NCBI GenBank assembly: GCA_002010065.2
Contig: MTMD02000008.1
Span: 186,001-250,000, forward strand
DNA length: 64,000 nt
Origin: Candidatus Pyrohabitans jungbluthii
Lineage (GTDB): Archaea > Hydrothermarchaeota > Hydrothermarchaeia > Hydrothermarchaeales > BMS3B
Reading direction: 5' to 3'
Positions within the stretch are counted from its first letter, which is position 1. Each line of letters begins with the position of its first letter. Position numbers and translations under genes: made by a program. Positions 1 to 6,322 of this stretch are shown here, in pieces. Below the pieces are notes generated by a model. It saw only the letters and a program-made list of their open reading frames with translations. It searched no databases and was not told the DNA's origin.

Positions 1-1
1 G

Positions 2-868
2 GAGGCCACGATACGGAAATTGCTCAGCGGCGAGCTTAAGGAAAAGATGGTGACCTTGGAGGCCACGCTCCACACCGGAAAGGCGGTGCAGCTCTCAATT
101 TCGGCTGTTCCCGGAGGCGACAGGAAGGTGGAAGGCGTCGGCGTTGTCGCATCCTTGCTGGACATAACCAGGCTGAAGAAGCTTATGGAGGAGCTGGAGG
201 AGACAAATCGCTATAAAAACCTTTTCCTGGACATACTTCGCCACGACCTGCTCAACCCTGCTGGCGTTATAGACAATTACATAGACCTCCTGCTAGAGGA
301 CGCTAAGGAAGGCGAGAAGGAAGACCTCACCGCCATGAAGCGTGCTGTTAAGAAGATTTTAGACATAATTGAGGATGCCGCCAAGCTTGCTAAGCTGGAG
401 AGAATCGAGCCGAAGTTCAAGGATATGGACCTTGACAGCGTAATCAGAGAGGTGATAGAGGATTTCAAGCCCCTGCTCAGGGAGGCAGGGATGGAGGTTG
501 AGTACACCTCCAGGAGTGGCCTTTCCATAAAGGCGAGCCCTCTGCTCTACGATGTTTTTGCTAATCTTTTGAGCAACGCCATAAAGTACGCGAGGGACGG
601 TAAGAAGGTGGTCATCGAGGTGGAAGACGATGGAAGTAACTACATCATTCGGGTTAAGGACTTCGGCGAGGGTGTGCCGGACGAGTTCAAGAAGGTTATA
701 TTTGAGCGCTTCAAGCGCAAGGAGAAGCGCGGGGTAAAGGGCACAGGTCTGGGGCTTGCCATAGTCAAGAGGATAGTGGAGATGCACTCCGGCAAAGTGT
801 GGGTGGAGGACAACTCCCCTAGGGGCGCAGTTTTTGTGGTTAAGCTGCCCAAGCGCAGGGAAGGCTAA
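2..868 (+). CDS. Sensor histidine kinase, 3' part (cut by window start)
   Basis: This is a cytoplasmic histidine kinase core. The frame is open to the first base of the window, so the gene starts outside; a TTG at 20 is only an internal start candidate. The visible part begins at the end of a PAS/PAC-like fold (VASLLDIT), followed by a HisKA dimerisation helix with the phospho-acceptor in LRHDLLNP (His at about residue 75 counted from base 20). The HATPase domain shows the N box NLLSNAIKYA, the G1 box DFGEGVP, an F box (FERF) and the G2 box GTGLGLAIVK. Its C-terminal half closely resembles the kinase at 22201-23562, so the two are probably paralogues. No response regulator lies beside it in the window. 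The signal is unknown. Confidence 0.9.
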   Translation, partial: EATIRKLLSGELKEKMVTLEATLHTGKAVQLSISAVPGGDRKVEGVGVVASLLDITRLKKLMEELEETNRYKNLFLDILRHDLLNPAGVIDNYIDLLLEDAKEGEKEDLTAMKRAVKKILDIIEDAAKLAKLERIEPKFKDMDLDSVIREVIEDFKPLLREAGMEVEYTSRSGLSIKASPLLYDVFANLLSNAIKYARDGKKVVIEVEDDGSNYIIRVKDFGEGVPDEFKKVIFERFKRKEKRGVKGTGLGLAIVKRIVEMHSGKVWVEDNSPRGAVFVVKLPKRREG

Positions 869-1044
869 GCCTTCCAGTGCTCCCTCTCTTCATCCTATAT
901 CAACGGGTATATTAAATTCCGGCATATTTTTCCCTTTGTTTTATCCTCTCCTTATATGCTTTCATTTTACAAATTAAAGATTAGAATAGAGGAGGGAGGA
1001 TTAGTTATTACAAAAGTTTAGAAACCTGCGTAACTCTTTAAAAA

Positions 1045-1092
1045 GGTGCTGGAGGAGGTCTGTGAAAACAGCCTCAGCAGACCCCCAGCACC
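1045..1092. other. Strong hairpin between convergent genes (terminator or structured RNA)
   Basis: GGTGCTGG at 1045-1052 pairs with CCAGCACC at 1085-1092. Inside it, either GGTCTG/CAGACC or GAGG-CTGT/ACAG-CCTC (closing a GAAA tetraloop) can form. It lies in the 266-base gap between two gene 3' ends, so a bidirectional terminator is the simplest reading. A TATA-like stretch at about 950-958 (CTTATATGC) would also allow a plus-strand non-coding RNA starting near 980. Nothing else recognisable lies in 869-1134. Confidence 0.45.
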
Positions 1093-1134
1093 CTAAACCT
1101 GCCTAGTAGCGCTGGCAGACGATGCCGATAAGCT

Positions 1135-1563
1135 TCACTCTGCACTTACCTTTGCCTCATACTTTGAGGGACACTTTACAAGCAGCTTATTTGCTATGAG
1201 TGTATCCCCGCGGAGTGTGCCTATGGCAACGACGTCTATCTGCGAGTTGGGATCAAACTCCTTATCCAGCGGGAAGGTTGCGGGTATAACACCATAGTAG
1301 GCCACCTTTATGCTCGCCTTGCCGTCGGTGAGGGTGAAGTTCAGATTCTTGGGCACCCAGCTTACTGTGCCTTCAACCACATAACCCTGAACCTGGACCT
1401 GCTTGCCCTGGTAGCTCTGGGCGTTATTAACAACCTCGCTCACACTCTTGTAGGGGTTCACAAAGCTCTCGCTAGAAGTCGTGCTGAAGGCTATGCCAAC
1501 AAAAACCAGAACTACCGCAACACCCACAAGGTATTTGAGATTCTTTGCGGTCTTCTTATCCAT
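1135..1563 (-). CDS. ccmE: Cytochrome c maturation protein CcmE, Cys-type heme chaperone
   Basis: CcmE is the periplasm-facing heme chaperone of cytochrome c maturation system I: it binds heme covalently and passes it to apocytochromes. The 142-residue protein has one N-terminal membrane anchor (about residues 10-27) and an OB-fold domain (VQVQGYVVEGTVSWVP, then LTDGKASIKVAYYG). The heme-attachment site is C131-P-S-K-Y135, the CxxxY form known from archaea and some sulfate reducers in place of the HxxxY of most bacteria. The start has a GAGGTGAAGGT Shine-Dalgarno. A 22-codon ORF precedes it by 30 bases and a membrane thioredoxin lies upstream, which fits a c-type cytochrome maturation locus. 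No ccmF or ccmC is visible nearby. Confidence 0.88.
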   Translation of the reverse strand: MDKKTAKNLKYLVGVAVVLVFVGIAFSTTSSESFVNPYKSVSEVVNNAQSYQGKQVQVQGYVVEGTVSWVPKNLNFTLTDGKASIKVAYYGVIPATFPLDKEFDPNSQIDVVAIGTLRGDTLIANKLLVKCPSKYEAKVSAE

Positions 1564-1593
1564 ACCTTCACCTCAAAAATAAAAAAGGAAGAG

Positions 1594-1662
1594 CTACATG
1601 CAGCTCTTGTGGCACTTACAGGTTGTATATGCAGCTTTCTTCTCCCTCTTCACAATTCTCAT
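1594..1662 (-). CDS. 22-residue Cys/His-rich leader peptide before ccmE
   Basis: This very short ORF ends in TTCKCHKSCM (C15, C17, H18, C21). Three features support translation: a GGTGA Shine-Dalgarno at 1668-1672, five bases before the ATG; a TATA-like element at 1696-1706 that would start the transcript near 1675; and its place 30 bases upstream of ccmE on the same strand. The cluster of thiols and a histidine next to a heme-handling gene suggests metal or heme binding or a sensing leader peptide. That is inference. It could also be a chance ORF. Confidence 0.4.
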   Translation of the reverse strand: MRIVKREKKAAYTTCKCHKSCM

Positions 1663-1695
1663 AATAATCACCGAGTTATTTACTGTTCGGGCGAT

Positions 1696-1706
1696 ACATA
1701 TATTTT
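1696..1706 (-). promoter_or_regulatory. TATA-like box for the leader ORF/ccmE transcript
   Basis: On the minus strand the sequence reads AAAATATATGT. It lies about 26 bases before the likely transcription start near 1675, followed by the GGTGA site of the 22-codon ORF. The rest of 1663-1742 holds nothing else I can support. Confidence 0.4.
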
Positions 1707-1742
1707 GTGCTTTACAAACTGTCAAACTTCTGGACACCTTAC

Positions 1743-2360
1743 TTATTTCTCCGCAATGATGAAACGAAAGACTGAAGTCAAAAGCCATTCCTCTTTGACT
1801 ACCCTGAACCCGGCTTTCCTTATGTTCTCAACCGTTCGTCTGTTTATCTCAGGTCCAAAGACCCTCGCTATTGGATTAAGCACGTCTAGAATCACTCCAC
1901 CAATTTCATTCTCACACCTCATGTGTTCCAGAAAGTAAACTCTACCCCCCGGTTTCAGCACCCTGTAGAGCTCTCTCAGACCTCTTATCGGATTCTCTAC
2001 AGAGCAGAATACGTATGTAGACACCGCCGCGTCGAAGACGTCATTTTTGAAGGGTAATGCCTCAGCATCACATTGAATAAGCTCCACATTCTTCCTGAGC
2101 TTTTCTACCTTCTCTTTTGCTTTTTCAAGCATCTTTAGGCTGATATCAATTCCAATAAAGTTTCCCCCTCCGTAATACTGTATGTTCTTACCTGTTCCTA
2201 TACCCACCTCGAGAATACGATTTCCCTCAAGCCTCTCAAAAAGCAGCTTCCTCCACTTGGAAAAAGCCATAACCTCCATTGGAGACTCGAAAACGTCATA
2301 AAGTGCGGCGGCCCTATCGTACCTCTTCTTATCCACTCCCCTCTTGATATATTCACCCAT
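1743..2360 (-). CDS. Class I SAM-dependent methyltransferase (UbiE/Methyltransf_11 type)
   Basis: This 205-residue protein is a Rossmann-fold methyltransferase. Motif I is ILEVGIGTGKN (about residues 49-59), the acidic residue binding the SAM ribose is in FIGIDIS, and LIQCDAEALPF and the post-motif ELYRVLKPGGRVYFLEH follow in the usual order. The family includes quinone and phospholipid methyltransferases and many enzymes of unknown substrate, so the substrate cannot be assigned. It reads in the same direction as the thioredoxin gene upstream (58-base gap) and the ccmE leader ORF downstream (80 bases). A second, shorter methyltransferase of the same broad class lies at 4911-5480. Confidence 0.85.
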   Translation of the reverse strand: MGEYIKRGVDKKRYDRAAALYDVFESPMEVMAFSKWRKLLFERLEGNRILEVGIGTGKNIQYYGGGNFIGIDISLKMLEKAKEKVEKLRKNVELIQCDAEALPFKNDVFDAAVSTYVFCSVENPIRGLRELYRVLKPGGRVYFLEHMRCENEIGGVILDVLNPIARVFGPEINRRTVENIRKAGFRVVKEEWLLTSVFRFIIAEK

Positions 2361-2418
2361 ATTTCCCCCTTCTTGATGTTATATTGGGTAACAATAACCA
2401 CAAGTCCAGAAATTGTAT

Positions 2419-2892
2419 CTAATTCTCAGTCACATACGCCTCAAGAAATTGCAGGAAAATATCCTTTGGCATGTATCCCACTGCCTTGTCCAGGAATTTA
2501 CCGTTTTTATCCAGAATCACAAAGGATGGATGACCGGTTATGCGGTAAAGAATGAGCAATCTCCTATTTTCCGGTAGGTCTGAGTCTATTTTCACAGGCA
2601 CAAAGTTCTCTGAAACAAAATCTATAACCTCTCCATCGCTCATCACTTCCTTATCCATCTTCACACACCAGCTACACCAACCAGCCCAGAAGTTTATGAG
2701 CACGGGCTTATCCACCTCCTTTGCCACCTGAACACCCTTATTGAGGTCATTCCATATCCAGTTTATCTGATGGTCTGCACCCTTCGCTGCACTGCTATCC
2801 ACCTGAACATTTCCACCCTGAGATTGAAAGAAGAATATGAAGAGAAGCAAAGTTAAACCCAAGCCGAGTAGACCAAACAACCGCTTATCCAT
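2419..2892 (-). CDS. Membrane-anchored thioredoxin-fold protein
   Basis: The 157-residue protein has an N-terminal membrane anchor or signal (about residues 5-22), a linker, then a thioredoxin fold with the active site W-C73-S-W-C76 and the conserved cis-proline region (TGHPSFVILD). It resembles the C-terminal thioredoxin domain of DsbD and thioredoxin_7/DUF255-like proteins. The likely role is reduction of disulfides outside the membrane, for example of apocytochrome heme-binding cysteines. The nearby CcmE supports this, but the link is inferred from position only. The 167 bases upstream (2893-3059) hold no gene I can support. Confidence 0.8.
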   Translation of the reverse strand: MDKRLFGLLGLGLTLLLFIFFFQSQGGNVQVDSSAAKGADHQINWIWNDLNKGVQVAKEVDKPVLINFWAGWCSWCVKMDKEVMSDGEVIDFVSENFVPVKIDSDLPENRRLLILYRITGHPSFVILDKNGKFLDKAVGYMPKDIFLQFLEAYVTEN

Positions 2893-3059
2893 GTTATCAG
2901 TCCCTCGTTTAACAGGTACTCTGGATTGTCATGTTAAAAATACCTTTCTCCTGACAAAATGAAGACAATTGTGCGAAAATATTTTTCAAAATGTAACCGA
3001 TACATCTGTGACAATATGAAAAACCTCCTGTTGCCAGAGGATCATCAATGTCAACAGCC

Positions 3060-3551
3060 TTATACCTCATTTACTGCAAAGCATTTAGCCTCCCTTTCGC
3101 TGGTAAACTCCAGTCGCTTTATCTTCTCCTCGTAATGCTTAACCCTCTGTGAAAGATGCTTAGTTACAATGTCCACATTCCTGTAGTTTATCCTGCACTG
3201 CCTCTCCCTGTGCATACAGTTAATAAGCTTGCGGTAGGTGTTGGTTGCGCATTCAACCTCACCAAGTTCCTCATATATGCGGGCCGCTTCCACATAGCAG
3301 CCTTTGGCCAGGTCGATTAACATGAGCATTGCAGGCTCATACCTTGCGCTGCGCATATTCACATAAACTGTTAGATAGCAGTCGCCAGCAAGCTGGTAAA
3401 GCGCTGCTGCACGGAGGGTGTTACCCTGCCTCTCAGCTTCTGCTCCCTGTTCCATAAAACTCCTCGCCAGCTCAAGTACGGCGGCACTTCCCCTTCGCAT
3501 CGCCGCATTCAGCTCTTCATAACCAATTCTCAGCATTGCACCTATGTCCAT
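3060..3551 (-). CDS. Uncharacterised helical (TPR-like) protein
   Basis: I do not recognise a family. The frame is open to 3722, but I choose the ATG at 3551 because it has a strong Shine-Dalgarno (GGAGG, about eight bases upstream) and because the predicted helical region starts there. The 163-residue product is all alpha, with helix pairs resembling tetratricopeptide or MIT repeats (AERQGNTLRAAALYQLAGDCY, then GCYVEAARIYEELGEVECA) and a basic coiled tail. It has seven cysteines, many for its size. No signal peptide is visible with this start. It may act in protein-protein contacts. Neighbours give no clear function. Confidence 0.65.
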   Translation of the reverse strand: MDIGAMLRIGYEELNAAMRRGSAAVLELARSFMEQGAEAERQGNTLRAAALYQLAGDCYLTVYVNMRSARYEPAMLMLIDLAKGCYVEAARIYEELGEVECATNTYRKLINCMHRERQCRINYRNVDIVTKHLSQRVKHYEEKIKRLEFTSEREAKCFAVNEV

Positions 3552-3791
3552 GCTTTCAACCTCCACTGATGCATGAGCATGCCTGTTGTACCCATTTGAG
3601 ATCACATTGACGCCTACTTTTGCAGCAGCCGAGCTATAATTTGTCCATAAAACCAAGGCATCCTCCTGAAAGAAAAAAGCATAAGCACGGTTACAAACGT
3701 TTAATACCGTCCATAACTGCATAAAGAGACTAAAATCAGAATATTATATCTTAATAATCCAGTACCATGCCCGGAACAAATTTTCATAAAA

Positions 3792-4247
3792 ATGGAGAGG
3801 TTACCTAACTACCATATGGTGATGCACCAGCGGAGAGTTCGTTCGTGGCATGGGGTGGAGTTTGACATAAAAATTATAAATCAGAACTGGGCTAAGCTCG
3901 GAATTCTACCGCCTCATCCGCAGCTGGTAAACCTCATAATCAGGAAGGGGCTAGAGAGGAATAAAAACATCCAGATGCAGATTTTACATGAGTTTGGTCA
4001 TGTTCAGACGTTTCCATTCGTTTTTCTATATTATCTCCCTCTCTATCTTTCAGCAAAGCTTGGAAATATAAATAATTGGTTTGTTGCAACTCTTGGTCTG
4101 TTCTTCTTTTGGGAGATGGTCGCCGAAATCTATGTTTTCTTCAAGGATGAAAATTATATTAACGCATATATTAATAACCTGAGCCTTTACACTGTATTTT
4201 TCTGGGTAATCGCAGTGATTTTTATAGTTCTGCCATTCGTGTGGTGA
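3792..4247 (+). CDS. Small membrane protein with an HEFGH (HExxH) motif
   Basis: The family is not recognised. The 151-residue protein has about three hydrophobic segments (about residues 74-90, 98-117 and 132-150). Just before the first it carries LHEFGHVQ, with H66-E67-x-x-H70 matching the zinc-metalloprotease signature; E108 or E112 in WEMVAEIY could be a third ligand. An HExxH at the edge of a membrane segment occurs in site-2-protease-like and M48/M56 peptidases, but no second catalytic motif (such as NPDG) is present. It could therefore be a minimal peptidase or a chance match. It is flanked by a divergent helical protein and a small membrane protein. Confidence 0.6.
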   Translation: MERLPNYHMVMHQRRVRSWHGVEFDIKIINQNWAKLGILPPHPQLVNLIIRKGLERNKNIQMQILHEFGHVQTFPFVFLYYLPLYLSAKLGNINNWFVATLGLFFFWEMVAEIYVFFKDENYINAYINNLSLYTVFFWVIAVIFIVLPFVW

Positions 4248-4284
4248 ATGAATTTTTTAAATCCACATAAAAATCCTTGGAATA

Positions 4285-4554
4285 TTACTTCTTTAATTTG
4301 GTCTCGAGGAAATCGCCTATTATTGTGCCAGCGATGAAAATTATGGTGTAGATAGCGATTACTATAATGAAACCTATAAGCGTGGCACCAAAGAACAGAA
4401 AGCCACCCATGAAGAAGCTCAGCAAGCCGAAAACGATGCCAGTGATAACACCTATCTTCAGACCCTTCTTGAGCAACTTCATCTTATCTTCCTTTCCGGG
4501 ACTCACATATCCGTAGACTACTCCGGCGATAAATACCAGCAGGTCAAGGGTCAT
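4285..4554 (-). CDS. Small archaeal membrane protein, unknown function
   Basis: This 89-residue protein has an N-terminal hydrophobic helix (about 3-17), a charged turn (SPGKEDKMKLLKK), then two long hydrophobic glycine-rich helices (about 31-56 and 58-80) and a basic C-terminus (ETKLKK). The layout resembles small DUF5518-like archaeal membrane proteins, but I cannot assign a family. A TATA-like element at about 4589-4596 (AGTATAAATCC on the minus strand) could drive it. It converges with the HEFGH protein gene, with 37 bases between them. Confidence 0.6.
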   Translation of the reverse strand: MTLDLLVFIAGVVYGYVSPGKEDKMKLLKKGLKIGVITGIVFGLLSFFMGGFLFFGATLIGFIIVIAIYTIIFIAGTIIGDFLETKLKK

Positions 4555-4667
4555 ATTTGTTTATATAGCCTACCAGCTATAAAATCCTTTGGATTTATAC
4601 TGATATTTAAAACAAAGCTTTTATTCCTTTAACTCTATATTGATTAAAAATCCGGAGGAGGTAGGTT

Positions 4668-4901
4668 ATGAAGACTTTTACCAGAGAGGAGCTGAAGAAA
4701 TACCATGGTCTTGGAGGAAATCCTGCCTACGTGGCTTATAAGGGGAGGGTTTATGATGTCTCAGCAAGTGCGGTGTGGGAAATGGGCTCTCACATGGCTA
4801 AGCACCTAGCTGGCTACGATTTGACGGAAGCTATTAATGAAGCCCCGCACGATGCAAGCAGACTTGACAAATTCCCAGTGGTTGGGGAACTGAAAGATTA
4901 G
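4668..4901 (+). CDS. Small cytochrome b5-like heme-binding protein
   Basis: The whole 77-residue protein is one cytochrome b5-like heme/steroid-binding domain: FTREELKKY at the start, AYVAYKGRVYDVS, then VWEMGSHMAKHLAGYDLTEAI and APHDASRLDKFPVVGEL. This matches the compact prokaryotic group of predicted heme-binding proteins (COG4892 type) that lacks the HPGG loop. H46 and H61 are candidate heme ligands. The start has a GGAGGAGGT Shine-Dalgarno. The next gene, a methyltransferase, begins nine bases after the stop, so the pair is probably co-transcribed. A soluble redox or heme-carrying role is likely but the partner is unknown. Confidence 0.85.
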   Translation: MKTFTREELKKYHGLGGNPAYVAYKGRVYDVSASAVWEMGSHMAKHLAGYDLTEAINEAPHDASRLDKFPVVGELKD

Positions 4902-4910
4902 GTACAGAGC

Positions 4911-5480
4911 ATGCCCCACAAGTTCGACGCTGCTTGGGCAAGTATCCTGGAGGATGAGGAAAGGAAGGAGTTTCTGCCGCCAGTGGAGATACTTAAGAGG
5001 TTAGGTGTGAGAGAGGGCATTACCTTCGCTGACATAGGCTGCGGCACGGGCTACTTCACTATACCAGCAGCCGAGCTGGTGGGCAGGGGAAGAGTATTTG
5101 CCATCGATGTGCAGGCAGAGATGCTCGAGCTTCTGAAGAAGAAAATCAAAGACAGGGAGAACATAACCATTGTTAAGTCCAGTGAGGATACAATTCCACT
5201 TCCAAGTGAATCTGTGGACATAACCTTTATGGGAGATGTGCTCCACGAACTCGAGGGAGAGGGGACGCTGAGGGAGGCGTACCGCATCCTCAGGCGTGGA
5301 GGTGTTCTGGGAGTGGTGGACTGGAAGAAGGAGAAAATGGAAATTGGACCACCTTTTGAGGACAGGCTCTCTATAGAGGAGGCGAAAGCAAAGATAAAAG
5401 GGGTAGGATTTTCAGTAACGGAGAGCTTCGAAATTCCACCTTACCATTACTGCTTGATAGCGAAGAAGGATGAGCCCTAA
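4911..5480 (+). CDS. Class I SAM-dependent methyltransferase
   Basis: This 189-residue methyltransferase has motif I ITFADIGCGTGYFT (about residues 36-49), an acidic residue in VFAIDVQ, and the post-motif region REAYRILRRGGVLGVVDWKKE. The C-terminus is short. It belongs to the Methyltransf_11/25 group with UbiE-like order of motifs, and the substrate is not predictable. It is tightly linked to the cytochrome b5-like gene upstream, which suggests a shared role, perhaps with a heme, quinone or metal substrate (inference). A tRNA-Thr gene on the other strand follows. Confidence 0.85.
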   Translation: MPHKFDAAWASILEDEERKEFLPPVEILKRLGVREGITFADIGCGTGYFTIPAAELVGRGRVFAIDVQAEMLELLKKKIKDRENITIVKSSEDTIPLPSESVDITFMGDVLHELEGEGTLREAYRILRRGGVLGVVDWKKEKMEIGPPFEDRLSIEEAKAKIKGVGFSVTESFEIPPYHYCLIAKKDEP

Positions 5481-5519
5481 GCTGAATTGGTAGAATAAAC
5501 CCAAGAGAAATGAATGGCA

Positions 5520-5592
5520 AGCCCCGAGGGGGATTTGAACCCCCGACCTGCTGATTACGAGTCAGCCGCTCTTCCAGCTGAGCTACCGGGGC
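5520..5592 (-). tRNA. tRNA-Thr (anticodon CGT)
   Basis: The minus strand folds as a full cloverleaf: acceptor GCCCCGG with CTCGGGGC, a D arm (GCTCAGCTGGAAGAGC), anticodon stem GCTGA/TCAGC around loop CTCGTAA, and T arm GGGGGTTCAAATCCCCC. Anticodon CGT reads ACG (threonine). Discriminator U at 5520 fits archaeal tRNA-Thr. CCA is not encoded. A palindromic unit (5598-5626) lies in its 5' leader. Confidence 0.95.
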
Positions 5593-5597
5593 ACTCC

Positions 5598-5626
5598 GTC
5601 ACGCCGGAAGCAAGCTTCCGGGTAAC
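5598..5626. repeat. Palindromic repeat unit, GTCAC-stem-GTAAC family (copy D)
   Basis: GTCAC (5598-5602) and GTAAC (5622-5626) bracket the perfect stem CCGGAAGC/GCTTCCGG with a two-base loop. The stem is the same as in the third tandem copy at 63231-63260. It sits five bases upstream of the 5' end of tRNA-Thr. Confidence 0.7.
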
Positions 5627-5649
5627 TACTGCACAAATAGCATTTTCAC

Positions 5650-5669
5650 GTAATATAAATTATTTATAC
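5650..5669. promoter_or_regulatory. AT-rich promoter region shared by tRNA-Thr and rnhB
   Basis: AATATAAATTATTTATACC lies about 27 bases before the rnhB ATG at 5690, consistent with a leaderless transcript. Read on the other strand it gives a TATA-like box (GGTATAAATAATTTATATT) upstream of the tRNA-Thr leader. The two divergent units may share it. Confidence 0.45.
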
Positions 5670-5689
5670 CACGAGCCTAACTTAGAAGC

Positions 5690-6322
5690 ATGAAAATTCT
5701 GGGCATCGACGAGGCTGGGCGTGGTCCTGTTTTGGGCAACCTAATCGTCGCTGGAGTCGCCTGCGAGGAAGAGGAGCAGGCAACCCTCGTGAAGATAGGA
5801 GTTAAAGACTCAAAAAAATTATCACCAGAAAGAAGGGAGGAAATCTTCGAGGAACTTGTCTCATCCTTTACCTACCGTGTGGTAGAGTTTACGCCCCGGG
5901 AGATAGACTCAAGACACCGCCGCAGGGAAACCCTCAACCAGATGGAAGCCAGAGCAATGATCGAGCTAATCAACCACTTTTCTCCGGATGTAGCGTACAT
6001 AGACTGCATAGGTCCCAGCACCGGAAAATTCGCCAGCTTGCTTGCCAATGCGGGCATTGCCTGCTCGCTGGTGGTTGAGCATCGCGCTGACGAGCGCTAC
6101 CCGATAGTTTCGGCTGCCTCGATAATAGCCAAGGTAATACGCGACCGCAAGCTTGAGATGCTAAAGCAGGAGTACGGCGACTTCGGAAGCGGCTATCCCA
6201 GCGACCCACGCACAGTAGCCTTTCTGGAGGAGCACATCAGCAAAGGCCTTCCTCCATTTGTGAGAAACTCCTGGCGCACTCTATCCAGATTTAAAAACCG
6301 CAGCTTAGACAGCTTCGAGTAG
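5690..6322 (+). CDS. rnhB: Ribonuclease HII
   Basis: RNase HII removes ribonucleotides and RNA primers from RNA/DNA hybrids. The 210-residue protein has the full catalytic set: D7 and E8 in GIDEAGRGP, D105 in YIDCIGPS and D134 in HRADERYPIVSAASIIAKV. The later GSGYPSDPRT motif and the C-terminal SWRTL are typical of archaeal RNase HII. Length is normal. The ATG lies close behind a TATA-like box, so the mRNA is likely leaderless. The neighbour genes are functionally unrelated, and the next gene converges and ends at the adjacent base. Confidence 0.95.
   Translation: MKILGIDEAGRGPVLGNLIVAGVACEEEEQATLVKIGVKDSKKLSPERREEIFEELVSSFTYRVVEFTPREIDSRHRRRETLNQMEARAMIELINHFSPDVAYIDCIGPSTGKFASLLANAGIACSLVVEHRADERYPIVSAASIIAKVIRDRKLEMLKQEYGDFGSGYPSDPRTVAFLEEHISKGLPPFVRNSWRTLSRFKNRSLDSFE

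Noticed and set aside
3552-3722. N-terminal extension of the helical protein at 3060-3551
   Set aside because: The extra 57 residues have no ribosome site, and the strong GGAGG lies before the internal ATG at 3551.
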